A DNA stretch of 64,000 nt from assembly GCA_936432065.2 (NCBI GenBank), contig OW386285.2, positions 367,599,249 to 367,663,248 of the forward strand, given 5' to 3'. The position numbers were made by a program, and so were the translations under genes. Under the pieces are notes generated by a model. That model did not search any database, was not told where the DNA came from, and was given only the letters and a program-made list of their open reading frames with translations. Source of the DNA: Rutpela maculata. Lineage: Eukaryota; Arthropoda; Insecta; Coleoptera; Cerambycidae. Below, one piece after another: positions 33,150 through 44,098 of this stretch (position 1 is its first letter; each line of letters starts with the position of its first letter).

Positions 33150-34590
33150 ATTAGTTATTATCGTCAGGGGCTGCTCGTGTCGTTAGAGTTTAACATGTCT
33201 AGTCGACTGTAGTACCGACTCTGTCATATTTCAACAACACCAAACACTATTTGTGTGTTACTGCATTACCAAGGCGCTTGGCCTTACCAAGCATCCCTGG
33301 TAGAAGCGCTTCAAACGGAAGTGTTTTAATTGGCTTTGAATATTCTTCTCCTTACGGGTTGCGGTGCCAGAATCCCACTGTAATGAAGCTGAAGTTTATT
33401 ATACCCCAAAGTCTCGTTACACCATTAGTTCCGTTCCTCGCAAAAACGCCAGTGTACGGTCGATGGAGCTGCAAAAAAAATTATTGCCGACTTGTCAGTC
33501 AGGGTTCAAAAAAAAATCATAGTACAACTGCAGCATAGTTGATGATGTTATCAGAGAAATAGACAATGGAAAGTGCACTTGTCTGGTACTGCTGGATTCC
33601 TCAAAAGATTTTGACATCCTTTATCACTGCTATCAAAATTATATTATTTTGGATTTTCAGACATTTCACTGCAATTGATGTCAACCTATCTGAAAGAACG
33701 TAGTTAATGTGTAGTTAATAAATCAAATGTCTCAATTTAAAACTTTAAAGGCAGGTGTGCCACAAGGATCAATCCTAGGGCCACTACTGTTTTTACTATA
33801 TGTTTCAGATATATCTAAAGTTATTAAAAATACCACTCTTCATCAATATGTCGATGATTCGAAAATTTTTGTTCATTTGATCTAGCAGGTAATAATTCTA
33901 GACAAGTTAGAATCAATCAAGATTAAAATAATATAATATAAATACGCATATGACAATAACCTAAAATTAAGTGCATCCAAATCACAAGTCATTTTAATAG
34001 GAACAGTGCTAATGAATAAAAAAAATCAATAAATGAATTCAACTTTCAAAATAAATAATGAAATAATTCCAGTGGCCAATGAAGCAAAAAATCTGGGCAT
34101 AACTCTTGATTCATTCCTGCAGTTTGAAAGCCATATTAAAAATAAAATAAAGCTGGCATATTGTCGTCTAAAAAAGTTATACCATTTAAAACATAATATA
34201 CCTCAAAGATGTAAACAAATATTTTGTAATTCGTTAGTATTTTTTCTACTAGATTATGGAGATGTGGTTTATGGAAATACGCTGTCTCTTTAATGAAACA
34301 TGTTACACAAAAAGTTCCAAATTCTTGTATGAGGTACATTTATAATATACCCTTCCGCAATCACATCACCCCATATCTAAATGAGCATAAAATTTTAAAT
34401 ATGGAAAACAGAAGACTACATCACATGTATTGTTTCATATGGAAGATCATTAAAACAAATGAGCCAACTTATTTAAGTTCTAAATTAATTACACATAACC
34501 ACGGTAATGATACCAGAAATTTAACCAACTTTGTAATAGTAACTCACAGGACGGCTATTTTTCAAAATAGCAGAGCAGGAATTATTGAAA

Positions 34591-35334
34591 ATTCATAAGA
34601 ATCGTGCACTTTGTGCCAAGTCTTTGAAATTTGGTATAGTCTTAGGTATGGTCTTGAGGTTTTAGGAAACCATCGCAAGTAACTTGTGCACGACCTCTGG
34701 TGGCCTGTTTGCTATAAATCCAATATGGCCGCCATTTGTATTGGTATTTTTAATAGATTAGCTTCTATTAGACACAAAATCTTGGGTAATACTACTTTTT
34801 ATAGGTTCTAGGATGTGAGGAATCCATTTCTCAGGTCTAATTTGTGTTCCAAAATCAATTTCAAGGTCATTGCGTATTTTGATATGATAGATTAGACAAT
34901 ACAATGCAAGGTAAAGAAACAATTTTTTTATTAATCCAATGTAATTTTTAATTACAAAATATACGATAAAATCTGACGTAAATTACAGCTTTGCAACATG
35001 ATATGATACTTATTACTTCATGTATTTTGTGAGTTGTTTGTGCAACCTTCTTGACACTTGCATAATGGGCTGCAGCGAATCTCGGCTCGATAACATTTAC
35101 ATCTGCCTGTGCATGAGACCAAACAACCACATTTAAGTAGTAATGAACATCCATGGCTTGCATCTGGAAGATCAGTCCAGTAGGGTACCCATTCTGGAAT
35201 GACAGAACCAAAGAAGGCCACTAGAGGTCGCGCACAAGTTGCTTATGATGGTTTCCTAAAACTTCAAGACCATACCTACCTAAGCCTATACCAAATTTCA
35301 AAGACTTGGCACAATGTGCACGATTCCTATGAAT
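34591..35334. mobile_element. 744-bp inverted-repeat element carrying a CXC-like exon
   Basis: The ends ATTCATAAGAATCGTGCAC and GTGCACGATTCCTATGAAT are inverse. The arms of about 120 bp continue through TTGTGCCAAGTCTTTGAAAT, TTGGTATAG, CATACC and AGGAAACCATCG. It interrupts the RT frame described above, so it is a genuine insertion. The interior holds a cysteine-rich frame on the minus strand and its polyadenylation signal (AATAAA at about 34930). The exact target duplication is unclear. Confidence 0.8.
35018..35221 (-). CDS. CXC-like cysteine-rich terminal exon in an inverted-repeat element
   Basis: The frame reads VIPEWVPYWTDLPDASHGCS, LLLKCGCLVSCTGRCKCYRA, EIRCSPLCKCQEGCTNN and stops at 35018. 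The cluster C-x-C-x3-C-x3-C-x-C-x6-C-x3-C-x-C-x3-C is complete, unlike the two copies at 21 kb; WTDLPDAS just before it matches the segment that normally precedes this cluster in long uncharacterised insect proteins, as I recall them. The ATG at the start lies in the inverted terminus, so the real coding unit is probably only a last exon. Zinc binding is inferred from the cysteines. The function is unknown; DNA binding would be the analogy with tesmin/TSO1 proteins. Confidence 0.6.
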   Translation of the reverse strand: MAFFGSVIPEWVPYWTDLPDASHGCSLLLKCGCLVSCTGRCKCYRAEIRCSPLCKCQEGCTNNSQNT

Positions 35335-35709
35335 TCCCCCTATGCTGAAAGTCATACATGTATATAGCAGCCCATTTATGGAATGAACTCTCAGATGAAA
35401 TAAAAGTTGAAAAACATATTGAAACTCAATCGTTGCTAATCCAACGTCAATAATTCTGTGGTGTTACCTGCATTCTCAGTTCTTTATGGGTTATGTAGGA
35501 TATTTATCAGACAATTTTGTGCGGAGACCTCACGCACAGCCCTTTTAGCTTGTCATGAAAAGAGATATTTTAGTTTTAGTTTTAATTTAGGTTTAGTTAG
35601 TAGAACTGGGCAAATGGAAAAGGGCAGTATTGTCGAATTTGTACCATCTCATTTATGAATAAATGTATTTATTATTATTATTTTCCGAGGCACAAATGAT
35701 TCCCCTTCT

Positions 35710-36600
35710 AATCACCAAGGCCCGTCATTCACATAATGTGTGGTGAGAAGTTTCGTCAACCTCACCACACATCCTACACTCTGTATCGTCCCTCATCCTA
35801 TTGGTTACAAACTTGTTTAGTGTGCAATGTCCTGTTACCCACTGCACAGCTCAGTTGTTTTCTGCTCAGCTTGAGTAATTCGGTTGTCTTAGTTTTAGAT
35901 AGTCCGCCAACGATGAACATAGTGACTATCTCATCCCTGGTGCCCTTGTCCAAAACAATTTGTGTTTCTGACTTAATAGTTACCAATACTCTTACGGTAC
36001 ATATAATGTTCTGGCCCAGGTCCCATCAAGGCTGTTTTTGCGCCTCCTCTGACCAGCTTATCTGTTGTGTTTCTCCCGTTTAGCCAGGGAATCAAGGCAG
36101 TCTTTTACCGTTTTGGAACTTTGAGAGCTGTTTGGCTGTCAGTGATATTACGGATTCTTTTGTGGTACTACGCAGGTCCTGGCTGATCTGTTTCTGGCTG
36201 ATCTCCCGTAACTCCTGTTCCAGTACTTCTTGACGTTTTCGATTCGTCAGTATACCATATGGTATCATTTGAATGTCTTCGTAGTTGCCTTATTACCTCC
36301 TCTCCCTTATCAGATTGTATACCCTGAAGTTATGGCTTGTACTGATTCTGATTCTATCTGAGTGAGTGTTTAGTAGTCGATTCTTTTCCATTTGTTGGAA
36401 TATCTCGGTATGGTATTATTCTGTTTTTGGAATGGTTCTGTGCTCGTTTATCTCCAGCCTTTAAGCAGCCGGTAAGCTTCCTCACTCACTCTCTACGAGT
36501 AAGTGGAGTGAAGGTAGGCAAAGTAGTGCTTTCATGGTTGCGGTAGGCGTTGTTGACATTGCTCCCGTTATCCCTAGTATTTGCAACTTTTCTTGCTTTG
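35710..36600 (-). pseudogene. I/R1-type non-LTR ORF2 fragment (RT thumb plus RNase H)
   Basis: Sister of the copy at 11-12 kb. Read right to left: KLQILGITGAMSTTPTATMK and ALLCLPSLHLLVES (the conserved GITGAMRTTPTAALEVLL block, 36600-36500), then the stretch matching ACCGAGATATTCCAAC, RNase H blocks with YTDES-like and DSQTAL-like sequence (36260-36130), and LLKLSRKQLSCAVG through a damaged zinc-knuckle region to 35710. Multiple frame changes. It extends further upstream than the other copy but still lacks the RT palm. Confidence 0.82.
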
Positions 36601-37326
36601 TGCCACTAGATCAAGGAAACATGTGTTATTATTGGTACCACAATCCTTTGACATACCCAATGCACCATTTTTTATTGTAGTCATCAGTTCTTGCCTACCA
36701 TTCTTCTACAGACCCGTGTGGCCAACTTTGGATATACTACATTTTTTACGTTAAAAATTATTTTCGAACGTAGACATAGTAAACACTTTAGTATAATTAC
36801 TACCATCAAAAAATAAAATTTGGTAAGTTCTTCATATCTCATTGGCGATAAGTTCATCGAAATCAGAATGTATTCGCACAGCCGCACAGTGGAGCCGAAA
36901 TTCTAAAACGTGGCAATTAATCGTAAAATGAAACGAGTTAAAGGGCTATCTGTTGTAGGCATATAACTTCATTCAAGGTCACCTCGTCTACTACCACCTC
37001 CATGAAACTGTTATTGTTAAGTAGTATTTGCGTATGCTCGATGCGCTAGATTTGATATAACTTTTAAGAGGAAAAATTCATTTGTATCTGTAGTTTTTGA
37101 CTTAGTAAACTATGGATCCAATACAATCAGGTATGTGCTCAATATATAACATTATTTTACTATAATTGTTTAAGTTATACAATAATTATAATTTCAAAAA
37201 TAAGCCTGTGCAAATATATCAATAAACTACAATAGATTTTGTAACCAAAGAAAAAGTTTACTTTCACATACATCCATTTTGTGAATTTGATATATCATTA
37301 TAGTATGAACTATTCTAGTTTAAAAA
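36601..37326. other. Nothing recognised
   Basis: A/T-rich sequence between the non-LTR relic and the next repeat; no convincing frame. Confidence 0.4.
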
Positions 37327-38072
37327 AACCGCTGCCCAAGGAATCACTCCTTCCACATCCAGATTTTTTATCTGTCACTCACAACGAAAAAATTTTGTAT
37401 GTGGAAATAATTGTTTATGGAACATTAATAATATAATATTTGAAATCCTCTACCCCAAAAACACATAAAATGATACCTCACATCGGTAGCGGGGTGGGGG
37501 TGGTGATAGGGGGTGGTAGTGGGGGTGGATGAAGTAAAAAAAATTTTGAGGTTTCTGGTTCTTGTACACACCCTAATTCACAATTTTTTTTCATCCCCTT
37601 TAATAATGGGGTGGGGGTGGTAATGGGGGTGACTAATGCCAAAATTTTTTTTGAGACCTCAGCTTCTCTTGTATATACTAAATACCAATTTTATGGACTC
37701 TTACCTGCTTGATTTACCTATTTTCCCCAAATTTACCCCAATTTACCCCCCAACTCTTTGACGGAACAAGATGAAAATATAATCTAGTTCTAGATCTCGT
37801 TAAAGTACATACGTGAACCAAATTTCAAGTCAATATCTCAAACGGTTCCAGAGTAAACGTGCGCACAAAAAAAAAAGTTACAGGCAGACCGACAGACAGA
37901 CCGACAGACAGACCGACAGACAGACCGACAGACAGACAGACCGACAGACAGAAAATGTTTTTTCTCTCAAACTTAAAATCTCGACGTTTCGTGACATTCT
38001 AAGCCTATTTGAACAATAAAAATTTTAAAAAATTTTTTTGTCGTTACTATACTTCCACTGGATGTGGAAGTA
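37327..38072 (+). mobile_element. Dispersed repeat family 'CTTCCACATC', copy 2
   Basis: 746 bp, collinear with copy 1 at 9081 from AACCGCTGCCCAAGG to CTGGATGTGGAAGTA; longer mainly because the GACAGACAGACC run (37885-37950) is expanded and a TTACCCCAATTTACCCC piece is duplicated. The open frame across the run (QTDRQTDRQTD) is a by-product. Confidence 0.9.
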
Positions 38073-38421
38073 ATTAAAGTTAAAGAGGTACTCATGTGTA
38101 TTCGTTAAAATTTAAATTGAATTCCTGAAAATGTATTTCATGAATATTTTTGAAACGTCTGGTACAGTCGAATTGTATTAATTCAATTTCTTTCAGCGAT
38201 AAAATTCAACTAGAAATTTTATTGTTGATTCTTAAATATTATGATCTCCTAATTATGAAAAAAATATCTGCGCCCAAGAATTCCTACTGCGTCAAAAGTT
38301 ATATGCACTTTTTGACACACTTTCGCGGATCTTCTACTTATCCGCTTAATATATCTTGCACTAGTAATAGAATGGGAATTTTAAAAAGACTGACTTATTT
38401 GAAATAAAATTCTTAAAAATT

Positions 38422-39239
38422 ATAGACCTATATGATATGTATAGGTCAATAATCCATCTTGGAAAAAATATAAAACATCAAAAATGTCTGAAAAAATCAA
38501 AATTGAATATATTTTTGATTAGAAGGAGTAATTTCACTAAAGTTGGCAGTCAGATAGAACGCTCAAAGATGGCGGACGAAATATATTTTTTTTAATTCTT
38601 CGTCAACTACCAAGGAGGCTTTGTGTGTCACTTTCTTTTCGATTTTAGGTTCTTTTAGATGCTTTAAGGGGATAAAGTTCATTTTTTTTTATTTTCTAAA
38701 TTTTTAAAAATGCATTTTCTGTGACCTTCATTTTTTTCATATATTATTATTATTTAATACTATGCGTATGCTTAATAAAATTCGTTATCAAATTAATGGA
38801 GTTTCATTTTGTATTAAATTTTTAAAGTTATACGAGACTTTCTATAGTATATTTCATTTTTTTCCGATGAAAATTGGGTGAAGAAAAGGAGGGTAAGGGA
38901 AAATGTATTTTTGAAGAAAAAAATGAACTTTCTCCTCTTTAAGTACCTAAAAGAACCTACAATAAAAAAAAACAAAAAGTGGCACACAATGCCTCCCTGA
39001 TACTTGACGAAGAATTAAAGAATTTTATTTCGTCCGCCATCTTTGACCATTCTATTTGACTTAGAGCGTCCGTATTTAGTGCATTATATTTGATCATAGA
39101 TGAGTTTTATTTTTTCCCACTTTGGCGAAATTACTCCTTCTTATCGAAAATATATTCTATTTTGATTTTTTCTGCATTTTCTTGTGTTTTTTATTTCTAC
39201 AAGATGGCAGATTGACATTACATATCGGGCAGGTCTATA
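38422..39239. mobile_element. Foldback element with ATAGACCT ends
   Basis: Ends ATAGACCTATATGATATG / CATATCGGGCAGGTCTAT; the arms of about 280 bp share GAAGGAGTAATTTC, AAGATGGCGGACGAAAT, AATTCTTCGTCAA, GTGCCACTTT-like, AGGTTCTTTTAG and AAAGTTCATTTTTT. The loop (38710-38930) has no counterpart. No coding. Confidence 0.82.
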
Positions 39240-39800
39240 TTTTTACATTTCAACATCAGATTTAAAATGTACACTCTCAAAAATCTGTATATATGATTTT
39301 TTTAGGAATTTAGAATTATTGCCACGTTTTCGAATTTCTGCCCCACTGTGAGCCGTTGGAATTCAATGCCATATTAAATGCTGGTGTAAATTGTTAAAAC
39401 ACTAAAATGGAAAAAAAATTATTAGCCTGTATTTGAACGCAATTTAGACACATCCACAACAAACATTTTCAGCCAACACCATGTTTCATTTGATCGATTT
39501 TAATCCGTTATAAATGTATAAATAAAAAGTTTTAATAAAAACTAAAATTAGATCCTAATGTGTTTAACTCAGTAACCCATTAACGTACTATACTAGTACT
39601 ATGGACTTCTACCATTATTAATATTTTTTTATTGTATGACAGCCAGTCACTTTAAACGTTAATGATCATTAGACACGATACATTAGGGAGAAATTATTCT
39701 TGTTTACATGGTTGTCAAAAATAACGGCTATATTTTTTATAAGTGAGAATATTACTTCTATGTTTTACATTGTTCAATATTTTCTTATTATTTGATAATA

Positions 39801-40170
39801 ACACAGGTCTACAAAAAAAAGGTCTTGTTCTCGGGTTCTGATCTAACTTTTTAAAGCATTTTGAGCGCTGAAACCAATTTTAGACAAAAAAATTTTTTTT
39901 TAGGGGATGAAATTGGTGGTAGAGGGAAACTGACTGACATGATAAACATTTTTTTTTCTACTTTAGAAAAGTTAGATCAGAATATTATTATTATTATCCT
40001 TGTTTCGTTTATTAGGTGGAAATTAATGGGAAAGAATATTTTTTGGGATTGAATTCATATTTTTGCACATAATATGTTGGTTTGTTAGAGTCTCTTGGCT
40101 AAAGGAGTATATCCAAGGCCATAATTGGAAAAAAACAATTAGGACAAGACCATTTTTTGTAGATCTGTGT
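39801..40170. mobile_element. 370-bp MITE, ends ACACAGGTCTACAAAA
   Basis: ACACAGGTCTACAAAAAAAA then GGTCTTGTTCT at the left and AGGACAAGACC, ATTTTTTGTAGATCTGTGT at the right are inverse over about 30 bp. Its left half includes GCGCTGAAACCAATTTTAGA, the motif shared with the repeats at 14 kb. Confidence 0.75.
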
Positions 40171-40677
40171 AATCTATCTGCGTTTAAGATTCTAAGACTA
40201 AACAAAAGAGCAGGGTTTCTTTACTATCCACTATTAAAGACGAAAATTATATTTCGTTTGTCAAAATATTAGCACATAAAGAAACGATCTATTTCTAGTC
40301 TATGTAATGAAGCATTATAAGACGACTTTTTTGTAAATATTTCGTGCAAAGACGATGGAAGTGGTGAGAGATGGTTTTTGACCGCCGCAACCCCCTGAAA
40401 CGGCCAAAAACCACCCCTTTTATGGATCCCTTTATGTTTTTTCATATATAACTGGGTCTGGCGGGTGATTTTTCGACGGGTTATACTTGAAATAACATGG
40501 AAGGGTCATAGAGTAAGTGGAATCAAGGCAGCAGGCCTAGCTTCAAACCCTCCGAGGGGTGGAAAATCATTTTTTTTTCAAAGGATTCGGTTCAAACGCG
40601 TTTTTGGTGTCGCTGATCACGAGAAAAATATTTTCATTTTATCTTATACTTATCTTAGTATATCTTATCTATTTATA

Positions 40678-42053
40678 CAGGGTGTAATCAGTTTCATGTC
40701 ATTAAAAAAAAACTGGTAATGGGGACCGACTAGACAAACAAAAAACCTTTATGACTTTTTCCCCCAGGTGCACTTTGAAAAAAGCTGAACTAGGTCACAA
40801 TTTGAATATTAAGGTAGGAAACATTTGAGAACCACTGCCTTTGTGGGTCAATGGACGTGTACTAGGTATAATTCTACAACTTTTAAATTGTCATAAAAAA
40901 GTCCAAAGATTACCGACCGACTCGTCGCCGGCCGGCGGTTCAAAGCAAAGAAGGGCGGCACCTTTGATGAGCGCCTCAACCGAACCAATTATAAAAATGT
41001 AAATAATTCGTTAATTCTTTTTGCAGAACTGCAATCAATTCAGAAGCGTAGAAGAGGTTTAAACACAGCATTTCTTTACATGTGTGTTTTTTTAATTTAG
41101 AACAAAATATTGGAGCTTTTATTGTTGTTTATAATTTATCAGATTTAAATGTGATTTATTAACATTTGTAACCTAAATGAGTGTTCTGGGGTAAGCTTAA
41201 AAAACGAGTAATTATTTCATGACATTGGGAAATAAAGAGTTAGACGTCTGATATACGATAACAGAAAATAATTATGTGTATTTTAAGTTAGGAAAAAATC
41301 TGATTTATTCAACGAATTGCCAATCAGGTATCGAAAACTAAAATATTCAATAAATCTAGAACTTACCAATAAATTATTTTTGATTTACATAGATTGTTCG
41401 AAATGGCCTCCATCTGCAATAATATACTTTTCGGCACGTCGAACTAAGGACATACGCACTCCGTTCATCACATTTGGTAAATTAGGATAATTTTTTATGG
41501 TTTCTATGCACATTAAAATACCACACTAAACTATTAACTAATGTTGTCAATAAAGAAAATAAAAATAAAAACTTGGTCCAAAATCCAAAACAAACACAAA
41601 AAGAACGAACAAGTAGTGTCTGTATGTAATCAAGAACTTAACGACTTGAACGGTAAGTCAATAAAATGACGTGTGTGCTTAACGAAGTGCCCACAGAAAC
41701 TAAAATATCGCACCGTTAAAGACCTTACCTTACCTAATTTTAAAAAGCCATAAAAAAGTGTGATTATCAACTTGTGCCCTCGCCAACGCGCGGCTCTAAC
41801 AAAGGAACGCGACACTTTGCGAAAGAGCCGTATTAGCGTATTTGATGGTTAGAGGCGCCGACAAACGCGAAGATAAAGCCTATCTCAACATTCCAGCAGT
41901 TATCAAACAATTTTCTGAAAATTTTCGAAATTTTTTTTTATTTTTTTTTCTAAAACTATAGGCTTTAGACCCCATGTTATATAAGGTTTTTTTGTTAGTT
42001 TAGTGTTCCCCACCACCAGTTTTTTTTAACGACATGAAACTGATTACACCCTG
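40678..42053 (-). mobile_element. Inner element, CAGGGTGTAATCAG termini, TA duplication
   Basis: Left CAGGGTGTAATCAGTTTCAT and right ATGAAACTGATTACACCCTG are exact inverses, continuing to CATTAAAAAAAACTGGT-like sequence. TA flanks both ends (40676-40677, 42054-42055). It sits in the centre of the outer palindrome. It holds only a C-terminal transposase remnant. Confidence 0.88.
41405..41530 (-). pseudogene. Transposase C-terminal remnant
   Basis: Minus-strand translation gives IKNYPNLPNVMNGVRMSLVR and RRAEKYIIADGGHFEQSM followed by a stop. The ending 'R..C(I)...GGHFE' is the usual terminus of the Tc1/mariner-type transposases with DUF4817-like N-termini; here it is the only recognisable part. 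Confidence 0.6.
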
Positions 42054-42826
42054 TATTTACCTTACATGGTAGTTTTTTTTTCGGCCTAAATCTCTTGCTC
42101 GAATATTATATTACCTATATTTCACGTCAAAAATGAATATTTTTCCCGTGATCGGCGACACCGAAAACGGAAGGATACGCGTTCGAACCGAATCATTTGA
42201 AAAAAAAAAGAAAAGATTTTCTACCCTCTGGGCCTGCTGTCTGGATTTCACTTACTCTATAAACCCCTTCCATATTATTTCAAGTATAACCCATCGATAA
42301 ATCACTTCCCAGACCTATTTATATATGAAGAAAACGTAAAGGGATCCATAAAAGGGGTGGTTTTTGGTCGTTTCAGGGGGTTGCGGCGGTCAAAAACTTC
42401 TCCCACCACGTCCATTGTTTTCAGCACCTCCGAAAACGAGGGGGAAGGTAATCTCGTCTTTGCACGAAATATTTACACTATTTTTGCCTTCATTACATAG
42501 ACTATTCGTGAAGTAGTGGATAAATTCGATAAAAGTGTACAATTTTTTTTTTGGAAAAATTGCTTAAACATGTCAGAGGAATCTACTGAATGCCATCTTC
42601 CGATATATTTTTTAATTTATCTTTGCAAGTTTTTACAAGGCTGTGACGTTATGAATATTTTTTAAATGTTTAATAAAACTGTCTTGAAATTAAAAATACT
42701 ATCTTTACTAGAAATGAAGATATTTCAAAAACAACTAAATTAAATGTTCGAAATTTTTTCTTCTTTTCTTGAATTTACAAACTGTTTGCTTGACTATCAC
42801 TTTCACGCGTAATTTGCACGGGCAGT

Positions 42827-43890
42827 GTGTTTGGAGTGTTAAGAATTATTTTTGTAAAAATCACGAAATTAAACGAACGTGACAGAATTGAAATTATTTT
42901 TTTTATTGATTTTGGTGACAAAATTCGCACTCAAGTAGTTGAATTGTTCAATGTAAGTCACCCTGATCTGCAACCTATTAGCCACAGCATGGTAAACAGA
43001 GTAGAGTCAGAATTCAAAGAATTTGAGCATTGTTCGCAATCTTCCTAGATCTGATCGGCCCTCACCACAAAATCTACTTAATGTTTTTTGACAATGCAAA
43101 AAGTCCTCATTCTACACATAAGAGCATTGCGCCGAATTCTAATACGGTAGAGTTCCCTGTCCACAAATTATTCAATAAAGCAACGTATCATCCTTATAAG
43201 GTATGCCTTTTTGATGACGATTTTTATCGGCGAAATCAGTTTTGCGAGCAACTGCAAGAACTGTGCAATGATGATAATAACTTTGTAAAATTATTTTTTT
43301 TCGGATGAAGCTACTTTTGTTTTAAATGGCCATGTCAAGAGGCAAAATTGTCGTGATTGAGCTGCAGAGAATCCTTACTGGATGATGAAGTATCACACTC
43401 AGAATGTGTGGTGTGGAGTAGTTGATGGAAGAATTCTTTATCTTTATTTCTTTGTGAGGTATTTGTATTTTCTTCAAGACACCCTCATCTCCGAACTGGA
43501 AACATTGTATCCAGATCTAGAAGAATCCAACCTTCCGAGAAATGACTTCTTCCTTCAAGAAGAAGGAGCACCTCCCCATTTCGCAGCCCCTGTCCGAGTC
43601 TATTTAAATATATTTCCAACATTGGGTAGGAAGAAGGGTGGCAATTGAGTGGCCAGCCAGATCGCCAGATCTGATGGCTCTCTATTATTCTCTATGGGGA
43701 TACTTTAAAAACAAATTATACCCGAATCGCCCAGTGAATGTGGAAGATTTAAAGAGATAAATTTGTCACGAAATATAGCGCGTACCACTGAACATTGTCG
43801 ACAATGCTCAAAAAGAGTTTATTAACCACCCTGGCCATTATTAGACTTCGAATGGAGCGCAATTTGGAACATTTAATTTAGTTGATTTTG
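42827..43890 (+). pseudogene. Mariner-type transposase, nearly full length but broken
   Basis: N-terminus: NERDRIEIIFFIDFGDKIRT, VVELFNVSHPDLQPIS and a helix-turn-helix-like VNRVESEFKEFE (42850-43030). Then TYHPYKVCLFDDDFYRRNQF, a frame change, the first catalytic block (SDEATFVLNGHVKRQNC, about 43303-43350), HTQNVWCGVVDGRI, a FLQEEGAPPHFAAPVRVYLN block with glutamate in the position of the second catalytic aspartate (codon 43562-43564), a frameshift at about 43630, then IEWPARSPDLMALYYSLWGY, where the third aspartate is kept but the following LDFF is changed. It ends with NGAQFGTFNL near 43880. At least four breaks; not functional. Confidence 0.88.
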
Positions 43891-44098
43891 AAATTTCTTA
43901 ATTTCTTGTAAAGTTAGTATTTTTCAAATCTCAAGATAGTTTTTCTTAAAAATTTCCCTCGTACATCGATATTTACCATATTGCATGTAAAAAATGCGCT
44001 CTTTCAAATTCAGTAACAAAGAATGTGGGTTGCCACTTAAAAAATATATTGAAGATGTGCTTTGTGAAACCTTGCCAAAAAAATTATAAAAATACGTA

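Larger units (their letters stand above)
33440..35690 (+). pseudogene. Non-LTR retrotransposon reverse transcriptase, interrupted
   Basis: Motifs in order, in shifting frames: QSGFKKNHSTTAA (33495-33537), VLLDSSKDFDILYH (motif A), GVPQGSILGPLLFLLYV (motif B, about 33755), HQYVDDSKIFVHL (the YxDD catalytic box, about 33845), SASKSQVI, NLGITLDSFLQFESHI (thumb, 34090-34140), and a C-terminal stretch with RYIYNIPFRNHITPY. At 34590 a 744-bp element is inserted; the frame resumes beyond 35335 with YIAAHLWNELSDEIK. A short (TTA)n tail at 35670-35685 ends it. Many stops; dead. The composition suits the Jockey/CR1 group, without RNase H. Confidence 0.88.
40296..42508. mobile_element. Palindromic element split by an inner TACAGGGT element
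   Basis: Arms 40296-40675 and 42057-42508 are inverse: AGTCTATGTAATGAAG, AATATTTCGTGCAAAGACGA, CCGCAACCCCCTGAAACG, AAAAACCACCCCTTTTATGG, ACGGGTTATACTTGAAATAA and CGTTTTTGGTGTCGCYGATCA. Without the inner insert it would be a palindrome of about 830 bp. Confidence 0.85.

Noticed and set aside
37813..38019. Q/T/D/R repeat protein
   Set aside because: It is the reading frame of the GACAGACAGACC run in a dispersed repeat.
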